The notes under the pieces were generated by a model, which had not been told where the DNA came from, did no database searches, and saw only the letters and a program-made list of their open reading frames with translations. The position numbers and the translations under genes were made by a program. This document shows positions 17,240 through 23,043 of a stretch of 23,043 bases of DNA, piece by piece (within the stretch, counting starts at the first letter, position 1; each line of letters opens with the position of its first letter). Source of the stretch: Nitrosomonadaceae bacterium (GTDB lineage Bacteria; Pseudomonadota; Gammaproteobacteria; Burkholderiales; Nitrosomonadaceae); contig CANIWY010000007.1 in the NCBI GenBank assembly GCA_947471695.1, positions 1 to 23,043 on the forward strand. The letters are read 5' to 3'.

Positions 17240-18406
17240 ATGTTCGAAATCATGGATACACAAACACAGGAAGCAGTTATCAAAGTTATCGGTGTCGGTG
17301 GTTGCGGAGGTAATGCTGTAGACCACATGATTCAGCACGGTGTGCAGGGTGTTGAGTTCATTTGTGCCAATACCGATGCCCAGGCATTGAAGCGCAATCA
17401 AGCGCGCACACTGCTGCAATTAGGGTCGGAGATCACTAAAGGATTGGGCGCGGGGGCAAATCCCGAGATTGGTCGGGAAGCGGCTCTAGAAGACCGTGAC
17501 CGTATCGCTGAACTGATCGAAGGTGCGGATATGCTATTTGTTACTGCCGGCATGGGGGGTGGAACGGGCACCGGTGCCGCACCCGTGGTGGCGCAGGTAG
17601 CTAAGGAAATGGGTATTCTTACTGTAGCGGTGGTGACAAAGCCCTTTGCATTTGAGGGTAAGCGACTGAAAGCAGCGCAGATTGGAATGGAGGCGCTGTC
17701 ACAGCATGTTGACTCGTTGATAGTGATCCCTAACGATAAGCTGATGATGGTGCTGGGAGAAGATGTAAGTATGTTAGATGCATTTAAGGCCGCAAATAAT
17801 GTTTTATATGGTGCAGTTGCCGGAATAGCAGAGGTCATCAACTGTCCCGGTCTGGTAAATGTAGACTTCGCTGATGTGAAGACGGTGATGTCGGAAATGG
17901 GGGTGGCGATGATGGGTTCCGCGCTTGCCTCGGGTATCGATCGAGCGCGGGCAGCGGCAGAGCAGGCGGTATCAAGCCCGTTGCTGGAAGACATGAACCT
18001 CTCTGGGGCGCGTGGGGTCTTAGTGAATATCACCGCCAGTTCGGGGATGAAGATGCGGGAGGTTCATGAAGTGATGAGTACGATCAAAGACTTTACAGCT
18101 GAAGATGCAACAGTAATTGTTGGCACCGTAATCGACGAGAGCATGGGAGATAACCTTAGAGTCACCATGGTTGCAACTGGTCTGGGTGGGGTGGTCAGCC
18201 GTAATCAGCCGAAACCTTTAAGCATTATCCATACTAGGACTGGAACCGATGATGCAGTATTGGTAGATGCGGCGGGCTGGAAGGAACTGGAGATTCCCGC
18301 CGCGATACGCACCAACAGAAGGCACGATGCGACAGTGGAAGCAATGAGGCAGTCTGGGGTAGATGTATTGGATATACCTGCATTCCTCCGGAAACAGGCC
18401 GATTGA
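17240..18406 (+). CDS. ftsZ: Cell division protein FtsZ
   Basis: FtsZ is the tubulin-like GTPase that forms the division ring. I place the start at ATG 17240: AAGGAG (17227-17232) is seven bases upstream, whereas the frame is open eleven codons further with no such site. The 388-residue protein has the GTP signature GGGTGTG at residues 106-112, the catalytic T7 loop NVDFADVKTV at 207-216, a variable linker of about 45 residues, and the C-terminal peptide LDIPAFLRKQAD that binds FtsA and ZipA-like partners. It ends the forward run of dcw genes. Confidence 0.97.
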   Translation: MFEIMDTQTQEAVIKVIGVGGCGGNAVDHMIQHGVQGVEFICANTDAQALKRNQARTLLQLGSEITKGLGAGANPEIGREAALEDRDRIAELIEGADMLFVTAGMGGGTGTGAAPVVAQVAKEMGILTVAVVTKPFAFEGKRLKAAQIGMEALSQHVDSLIVIPNDKLMMVLGEDVSMLDAFKAANNVLYGAVAGIAEVINCPGLVNVDFADVKTVMSEMGVAMMGSALASGIDRARAAAEQAVSSPLLEDMNLSGARGVLVNITASSGMKMREVHEVMSTIKDFTAEDATVIVGTVIDESMGDNLRVTMVATGLGGVVSRNQPKPLSIIHTRTGTDDAVLVDAAGWKELEIPAAIRTNRRHDATVEAMRQSGVDVLDIPAFLRKQAD

Positions 18407-18448
18407 TTTACTGAAATCGCATTTAATTATGGTCTAACTGCCGATGGC

Positions 18449-18475
18449 CGAATCCTTCCCCAATTAGGGGGTTCG
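18449..18475 (+). terminator. Stem-loop downstream of ftsZ, possible transcription end
   Basis: CCCC (18458-18461) and GGGG (18467-18470) flank an AATTA loop, with an outer CGAA/TTCG pairing across a small internal bulge. It lies 43 bases after the ftsZ stop and between convergent genes, a sensible place for a transcript end. There is no T-run after it, so it is not a classical intrinsic terminator. The rest of 18407-18571 contains no gene that I can identify. Confidence 0.27.
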
Positions 18476-18494
18476 AATTAATCCATTTGGCTGT

Positions 18495-18594
18495 CATTGC
18501 CCCCACAATATCGCAGCTTGATATAGGCAGCAAGAGCGACATCCCCTTTGCGCTATATGAAGGTATTTCCATCAGATAGTAGGGGGGGGCAATG
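18495..18594. repeat. 10-base inverted repeat around the dciA 3' end
   Basis: CATTGCCCCC at 18495-18504 is the perfect reverse complement of GGGGGCAATG at 18585-18594. The arms are 80 bases apart; the right arm lies within the last codons of the dciA-like gene. The repeat could be chance, a weak structure in the dciA mRNA tail, or the scar of a small element; nothing in the loop identifies it. Confidence 0.35.
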
Positions 18595-19042
18595 TAGTCT
18601 GAGTAATTTGTTTTTTTAGTAGTGACTCAACCGCGGTTTTTAGTGGGGATGGGGGCAGTCCTGCAGCAAGTTGACTCAAGTTTTCCAAACCAAGTGGTCC
18701 GATAATTAAATCTTTATTGGTCTTCTTATCAACAAATGCAAAAGGGTTATGTGCTTGCACAGCAATCCGAATTGAAGTAACCTCAAAACTTTTCTGCTGG
18801 AATTTTAAGAGCAGCGAAGGTGAAATCTGCTTCAGTTTGGTTGCAATTGCGCCGTTAGTCGTATAGAGAGTCAAATTTCCTTTGGAAATCCTGCCAGCGG
18901 TGCAGTATATTGATAAATGAGGCGGAATAATTTCCGTTAATGCTCGTTGTATCAGTGCTAGCTCGCTCGCCTGAGTGATTAGGCCTTGCTGATCTGCAGT
19001 GCCGAGGGTACTTAGGTAAAAATCAATCTTGCGTGCGGTCAT
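18572..19042 (-). CDS. dciA: DciA-like protein (DUF721 family)
   Basis: A 156-residue reverse-strand protein that fits the DUF721/DciA family, which in most bacteria loads or operates the replicative helicase DnaB in place of DnaC or DnaI. The call rests on size, on the pattern of a helical N-terminus followed by an ILYCTAGRISKGNLTLYT-like KH-type strand region (the actual text is SIYCTAGRISKGNLTLYT), and on the neighbourhood: Pseudomonas carries DUF721, an M23 protein and secA in this order. A C-terminal tail rich in Leu, Lys and Pro follows. The gene converges with ftsZ and diverges from the M23 gene with 26 bases between starts. No ribosome binding site is visible before its ATG. A run of eight C on its coding strand encodes the Pro-rich end. 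Confidence 0.72.
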   Translation of the reverse strand: MTARKIDFYLSTLGTADQQGLITQASELALIQRALTEIIPPHLSIYCTAGRISKGNLTLYTTNGAIATKLKQISPSLLLKFQQKSFEVTSIRIAVQAHNPFAFVDKKTNKDLIIGPLGLENLSQLAAGLPPSPLKTAVESLLKKQITQTTLPPPTI

Positions 19043-19068
19043 ATTTGCGCGAGAATTTAGGAAATGTG

Positions 19069-19986
19069 ATGAATGTAATACTGGTTTCTAGTAACCTGGT
19101 AAGAGCGAGGACGCTAACCCTGACAGGCACGCATTTAGCGCTGCTGGCGGGAGTTCTCTTACTCGTAATTATAGTGCTGGTAATGGGGTTGAATTATCTA
19201 TCTTTGCGCTATGCAGATAAGATAAATAGTCCATCCCTTCGATCCCTAGTTCTGAGTGTGCAACAGGAAGAGCACCAAAAAAACCAATCATACCTGCGCG
19301 ATAGTTTGAATGCCATGGCTGTCAGAATGGGGCAAATGCAGGCCCAGCTCTTGCGGCTCGATAGCTTGGGTGAGCGTCTAGCTGAATTATCTGGCATCAA
19401 GCCCCAGGAGTTTCTGTTTAATCAGACTATTGGACAAGGGGGTGCGGCTTCCAGCCTGCCAGCGCAAGACATGTCATTTGATGAATTTAATAGCAGAATG
19501 AATGAGTTATCGCTGGCGCTGAGTGATCGAACCGATAAAATGGGTGCGCTCGACACGTTTCTGCTGCATGACAGAATTAAGAAGAAAACATTACCAACTC
19601 TCGTTCCGGTTGAATCAAGGTGGTTTACGTCGAGCTTTGGTTTGAGAATAGATCCATTTTCAGGGAAAAGTGCTTTCCATGAAGGGGTTGATTTCATTGC
19701 TGAAATAGGGACGCCAGTCATAGCCTCAGCAGGCGGTGTTGTTGTCTACTCGGACTATCATCCTGAATATGGTAACATGATCGATATTGACCACGGCAAT
19801 GACCTCGTTAGTCGATATGCCCATACGGCTAGGCGTCTTGTTAAAACTGGTCAAGTAGTATTACGGGGGCAGAGGATCGCAGAAGTAGGGAGCACCGGCC
19901 GTTCTACCGGGCCACACCTTCACTTTGAAGTCAGACACAGGGGCCTACCGCAAAATCCGACGCGATTCCTGAAAGCAACTGGATAA
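19069..19986 (+). CDS. M23-family (LytM-type) peptidase, membrane-anchored
   Basis: A 305-residue protein with one N-terminal transmembrane helix (about residues 20-43), a periplasmic coiled-coil-like region (about 60-115) and a C-terminal M23 domain (about 185-302). The zinc ligands H204 and D208 (FHEGVDF) and H285 (HLH motif) are present, with H252 (YAH) and H283 as further active-site histidines, so it may be an active endopeptidase acting on peptide cross-links, unlike degenerate LytM activators such as EnvC. ATG 19069 has AGGAA (19059-19063) five bases upstream; the frame is open to GTG 19033, which would overlap dciA. Placed before secA as in Pseudomonas. Its exact target is not shown by the sequence. 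Confidence 0.9.
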   Translation: MNVILVSSNLVRARTLTLTGTHLALLAGVLLLVIIVLVMGLNYLSLRYADKINSPSLRSLVLSVQQEEHQKNQSYLRDSLNAMAVRMGQMQAQLLRLDSLGERLAELSGIKPQEFLFNQTIGQGGAASSLPAQDMSFDEFNSRMNELSLALSDRTDKMGALDTFLLHDRIKKKTLPTLVPVESRWFTSSFGLRIDPFSGKSAFHEGVDFIAEIGTPVIASAGGVVVYSDYHPEYGNMIDIDHGNDLVSRYAHTARRLVKTGQVVLRGQRIAEVGSTGRSTGPHLHFEVRHRGLPQNPTRFLKATG

Positions 19987-20008
19987 GTTGAAATGATGAA
20001 CTGCTGGG

Positions 20009-20042
20009 GGGGTGAGGCCGAAAACCTCACCCCTTTGTTTTT
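20009..20042 (+). terminator. Strong intrinsic terminator after the M23 gene
   Basis: GGGGTGAGG (20009-20017) pairs perfectly with CCTCACCCC (20025-20033) around a 7-base loop, followed by TTTGTTTTT (20034-20042). This is a clear rho-independent terminator ending the M23 transcript 23 bases after its stop. It stands only 35 bases before the secA start, so secA needs either a promoter overlapping this region or readthrough. Confidence 0.93.
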
Positions 20043-20077
20043 GGAAGACTGTTAAATTAAAAATTAATCGGGAATGT

Positions 20078-22804
20078 ATGCTGAATAATCTGCTCAAGAA
20101 AATCTTTGGCAGCCGTAATGATCGGCTAATTAAGCAGTATTTCCAAGAGGTTGGTGTGATTAACGCGCTGGAGCCTGGGTTGGCAGCGCTTACTGACACA
20201 GAGCTGCGGGCTAAGACTGATGAGTTCAAGTGTCGTATAGCCAACGGAGAAACTTTGGATGCCTTGCTACCAGAAGCGTTTGCAGTAGTACGCGAGGCTA
20301 GCAAGCGGGTACTGGGGATGCGCCACTTTGGTGTGCAATTGATAGGTGGGATGGTTTTACATAGCGGTAAGATTGCGGAGATGCGCACAGGGGAAGGTAA
20401 GACGCTGATGGCGACTTTGCCTTCGTATCTCAATGCATTGGCTGGAAAAGGCGTGCACCTAGTAACTGTGAACGATTATCTGGCAAAGAGAGATGCTGAG
20501 TGGATGGGACGGATCTATCGGTTCCTTGGCATCAGCGTGGGCGTGATTCTTTCGCAAATGGAGCACGGCACAAAACAAGCTGCCTACGCAGCTGACATTA
20601 CTTACGGTACGAATAACGAATTCGGTTTCGATTATCTGCGTGACAATATGGTGAACCACCCTGCAGAGCGGGTTCAACGTCACTTGAATTATGCAATCAT
20701 TGATGAAGTCGATTCAATCTTGATTGACGAGGCACGTACACCTTTGATCATTTCAGGTCAGGCAGAAGGCGGTAGCGAAGTTTATACCCGAATGAACGCA
20801 TTAATACCAAGACTAGCACGACAAGAGAAAGAGGATAGTCCGGGCGATTTTAGCGTAGATGAAAAGACGCAACAAGTTTTGCTGAGTGAAGCAGGTTTTG
20901 AGCATGTAGAAAAACTACTCACCCAATCTGGGATATTGCTCCCAGGAACCAATCTCTACGATCCCAGCAATATCAATCTAGTACACCATCTATACGCAGC
21001 ACTACGTGCCCATGCGCTATTTCATCTTGATCAGCACTACGTGGTACAGGACAATGAAGTGATCATCGTGGATGAGTTTACGGGGCGTCTGATGTCCGGT
21101 AGACGCTGGTCAGAAGGATTGCATCAGGCGGTAGAGGCGAAGGAAGGTGTTCCGATTCAGAAAGAGAACCAGACGCTTGCCTCGATAACATTCCAGAATT
21201 ATTTCCGTATGTATCAAAAGCTATCTGGAATGACGGGTACAGCAGATACTGAAGCTTATGAATTTCAACAAATCTATGGGTTGGAGACAGTGATTGTTCC
21301 GACGCATCGCCCGATGGTTCGTGACGACCGCATGGATCAGGTGTTCCGCACTACAAACGAGAAGCATCAAGCAATCATTGCAGACATTAAAGACTGTTAC
21401 CAGCGCGGTCAGCCAGTTTTAGTGGGTACAACTTCAATTGAGAGTAATGAACTATTATCTGGACTGCTCGCTCAGGAAAAGCTGCCACATCAAGTGCTTA
21501 ATGCTAAACAGCATGCACACGAAGCAGAAATAGTCGCGCAGGCTGGACGTCCTAAAATGGTCACTATCGCCACCAATATGGCCGGACGAGGAACCGACAT
21601 TGTATTGGGTGGCAACCCAGAACCGGAGATCGACCGCATCCAGTTAAGTGACAGTCTGAACGAGTCATCTAAGGGGAAGCAAATCACCGAGTTGCGAACA
21701 CAGTGGCAGAATCTCCACGACGAGGTGCTAAAGCAGGGAGGGTTGCATATTATTGGGACCGAACGTCATGAATCACGACGCGTGGATAACCAATTGCGCG
21801 GCCGATCTGGGCGACAGGGTGATCCCGGTTCTAGTCGCTTCTATCTGTCGTTGGAAGACCCTCTCTTGCGTATCTTTGCTTCCGATCGTGTGGCCAACAT
21901 TATGCAGCGATTAAATATGCCGGAAGGTGAGGCAATCGAGCACCCGTGGGTCACGCGCGCCATTGAGAATGCTCAACGAAAAGTAGAGGCCCGTAATTTT
22001 GATATGCGCAAACAATTGCTGGAATACGATGACGTTGCCAATGATCAGCGCAAGGTGATATACCAGCAGCGTAACGAGTTAATGGAGTCAGAGGATATTT
22101 CAGAGACCATCACGGCGATGCGTGAGGATGTGATAAGTAGTCTTATCGGTCTTTATATACCGCCACAAAGCGTCGAAGAACAATGGGACGTACCGGGATT
22201 GGAGAAGGCTTTAACTGGAGAGTACCAGTTACATTTGCCGCTGCATGAATGGTTGAAAAAAGAACCCGATCTACATGAAGAGAATCTTCTTGAGCGTGTT
22301 GCGGGGGTAGTCCGAGAACATTATCAGAGTAAGGTCCAGCAGGTCGGCGCAAGTGTCATGCATCACTACGAGCGCGCGGTAATGTTGCAAAGCTTAGACA
22401 CTCATTGGCGAGAGCATTTGGCAGCGCTAGATCATCTGCGCCAGGGTATCCATTTGCGTGGTTATGCGCAGAAGAATCCAAAGCAAGAATATAAGCGCGA
22501 GGCTTTTGACCTATTCACAACCATGCTGGAAGGAATCAAGGCTGAGGTTACTAGAATACTCATGACGGTTCAGATTAGAAGTGAGCAGCAAGTGGAAGAG
22601 GTGGCTGAGGCAACGCGGCCACCAGTTAATGTTCAGTACCACCACGCAGATTATGAAGAAGTGTTGGGGGAGGATGGTGAGCAGCAGGACGGACAGGAGA
22701 AGCATCAGCCGTTCGTTCGACAAAATAACAAGGTTGGCCGGAATGACCCTTGTCCATGCGGCTCTGGGAAAAAGTATAAGCAGTGTCACGGAAAGCTGGA
22801 CTAA
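20078..22804 (+). CDS. secA: Protein translocase ATPase subunit SecA
   Basis: SecA is the motor ATPase that drives unfolded preproteins through SecYEG. The 908-residue length matches E. coli SecA (901). Walker A is MRTGEGKT (102-109), the DEVD motif is at 209-212, and conserved blocks such as TNNEFGFDYLRDNM, LIDEARTPLIISG, TNMAGRGTDIVLGG and ERHESRRVDNQLRGRSGRQGDPG are all present. The C-terminal zinc and SecB-binding tail has ligands C892, C894, C903 and H904. ATG 20078 gives MLNNLLKKIFGSRNDR, the family N-terminus; the longer frame to 20012 would start inside the terminator. A GGGAA sequence (20070-20074) is close to the ATG. No secM-like gene precedes it. Confidence 0.97.
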   Translation: MLNNLLKKIFGSRNDRLIKQYFQEVGVINALEPGLAALTDTELRAKTDEFKCRIANGETLDALLPEAFAVVREASKRVLGMRHFGVQLIGGMVLHSGKIAEMRTGEGKTLMATLPSYLNALAGKGVHLVTVNDYLAKRDAEWMGRIYRFLGISVGVILSQMEHGTKQAAYAADITYGTNNEFGFDYLRDNMVNHPAERVQRHLNYAIIDEVDSILIDEARTPLIISGQAEGGSEVYTRMNALIPRLARQEKEDSPGDFSVDEKTQQVLLSEAGFEHVEKLLTQSGILLPGTNLYDPSNINLVHHLYAALRAHALFHLDQHYVVQDNEVIIVDEFTGRLMSGRRWSEGLHQAVEAKEGVPIQKENQTLASITFQNYFRMYQKLSGMTGTADTEAYEFQQIYGLETVIVPTHRPMVRDDRMDQVFRTTNEKHQAIIADIKDCYQRGQPVLVGTTSIESNELLSGLLAQEKLPHQVLNAKQHAHEAEIVAQAGRPKMVTIATNMAGRGTDIVLGGNPEPEIDRIQLSDSLNESSKGKQITELRTQWQNLHDEVLKQGGLHIIGTERHESRRVDNQLRGRSGRQGDPGSSRFYLSLEDPLLRIFASDRVANIMQRLNMPEGEAIEHPWVTRAIENAQRKVEARNFDMRKQLLEYDDVANDQRKVIYQQRNELMESEDISETITAMREDVISSLIGLYIPPQSVEEQWDVPGLEKALTGEYQLHLPLHEWLKKEPDLHEENLLERVAGVVREHYQSKVQQVGASVMHHYERAVMLQSLDTHWREHLAALDHLRQGIHLRGYAQKNPKQEYKREAFDLFTTMLEGIKAEVTRILMTVQIRSEQQVEEVAEATRPPVNVQYHHADYEEVLGEDGEQQDGQEKHQPFVRQNNKVGRNDPCPCGSGKKYKQCHGKLD

Positions 22805-22833
22805 CTATAGCAAATAGCGGTAACTGAGCAGAA

Positions 22834-22852
22834 TCGGCGAGAGTCCTGCCGA
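22834..22852 (+). terminator. Short hairpin after secA
   Basis: TCGGC (22834-22838) and GCCGA (22848-22852) can form a 5-base stem 30 bases after the secA stop. There is no T-run, so it is at best part of a rho-dependent or processed 3' end. Nothing else recognisable lies between secA and the insertion sequence. Confidence 0.2.
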
Positions 22853-22901
22853 ATATGTTCCCTCGTAGGTTATATTTGAACGGTCATTATCGGCTGGCGG
22901 A

Positions 22902-23043
22902 TTCAACTCTGAAGTGCAACTTTTGTAAGTGAATTTAGGTGGCGAGCTGCGTTAATATCGGAGCCACTTAAACGACCAAGTAAAAGGAGCACAGATGAAG
23001 AAATATAAGCAGCTCACCAGCGGGCAACGATACCAGATTTACG
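22902..23043 (+). mobile_element. IS30-family insertion sequence, left end (partial)
   Basis: The window closes in what appears to be an insertion sequence running to the right. The probable terminal repeat is in the stretch from about 22902, TTCAACTCTGAAGTGCAACT, which has the look of IS30-family ends, followed by about 70 bases of leader and a transposase start. The exact left boundary, right end and target duplication cannot be seen here. The call depends mainly on the transposase N-terminus. Confidence 0.62.
22995..23043 (+). CDS. IS30-family transposase, N-terminus (partial)
   Basis: Sixteen codons are visible before the window ends, reading MKKYKQLTSGQRYQIY. This matches the start of the helix-turn-helix domain of IS30-family DDE transposases, which typically read YKQLTxxQRYQIY. 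AGGAG (22985-22989) sits five bases before the ATG. The catalytic domain is outside the window, so intactness is unknown. Confidence 0.75.
   Translation, partial: MKKYKQLTSGQRYQIY

Noticed and set aside
919..18406. Long reverse-strand and alternative-frame open frames inside the dcw genes
   Set aside because: They overlap well-recognised genes, have low-complexity or unrecognisable products and lack ribosome sites; they are frame shadows.
18467..18486. tRNA T-arm-like sequence (GGTTCGAATTA)
   Set aside because: No acceptor pairing, anticodon arm or CCA end is present around it; it belongs to the stem-loop after ftsZ.
18407..18571. Degraded lpxC
   Set aside because: Reading the forward frames gave only short stretches ending in stops and no LpxC motif.
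20012..20077. 22-residue N-terminal extension of secA
   Set aside because: It would begin inside the terminator hairpin; MLNNLLKKIFGS at 20078 is the normal SecA start.
1..23043. CRISPR array, toxin-antitoxin, prophage or defence system
   Set aside because: No regularly spaced repeats or matching genes were seen; apart from the IS end, every gene is a conserved housekeeping gene.

Overview
The window is a complete division and cell wall (dcw) gene cluster with its flanks. It starts in the 3' end of the RNase P RNA gene (rnpB) and continues through sixteen same-strand genes: mraZ, rsmH, ftsL, ftsI, murE, murF, mraY, murD, ftsW, murG, murC, murB, ddl, ftsQ, ftsA and ftsZ. A reverse-strand dciA-like (DUF721) gene, an M23/LytM-type peptidase gene and secA follow. 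The last ~140 bases look like the left end of an IS30-family insertion sequence, cut off by the window edge. The gene order, the DNPR motif of MurE (meso-diaminopimelate), the FtsL sequence type and the ftsZ-dciA-M23-secA order point to a Gram-negative proteobacterium. A betaproteobacterium, possibly Nitrosomonadales-like, is my best guess; the genus cannot be fixed from this sequence alone.

Layout. Positions 1-92 are the rnpB tail. Positions 93-450 are a non-coding leader with a weak intrinsic-terminator-like hairpin (249-280), a sigma70-like promoter (349-377) and three GTGGG repeats at exactly 10-base spacing (376-400). The repeats match the known MraZ operator and overlap the -10 element, so the cluster is probably autorepressed by MraZ. 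Positions 451-18406 are the dcw genes, tightly packed: ATGA overlaps at ftsI/murE, murE/murF and murD/ftsW, an 11-base overlap at ddl/ftsQ and zero spacing at murC/murB. The largest internal gap, 120 bases before ftsZ, may hold an extra promoter. Positions 18407-18571 are a short gap where lpxC would sit in E. coli or Pseudomonas, but no lpxC is present. dciA (reverse) and the M23 gene (forward) then diverge from start codons only 26 bases apart. A strong intrinsic terminator follows the M23 gene and ends 35 bases before the secA start.

Function. MurB, MurC, MurD, MurE, MurF and Ddl make UDP-MurNAc-pentapeptide; MraY and MurG convert it to lipid II; FtsW and FtsI polymerise and cross-link septal peptidoglycan; FtsL, FtsQ, FtsA and FtsZ build the divisome. 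RsmH modifies 16S rRNA and MraZ regulates the cluster. The M23 protein is a likely LytM-type envelope factor, DciA a likely replicative helicase loader or operator, and SecA the protein export ATPase.

All genes look intact. Several starts were set from ribosome binding sites and family N-termini rather than the longest frame: mraZ 451, murG TTG 10640, ddl GTG 14185, ftsZ 17240, M23 19069 and secA 20078. I found no CRISPR array, prophage, toxin-antitoxin or defence locus, and nothing that convincingly amounts to a new system. The points most worth a second look are regulatory (the MraZ operator, the terminator before secA, the dciA/M23 divergent start region), one possible remodelled start (mraZ/rsmH junction), and the missing lpxC.
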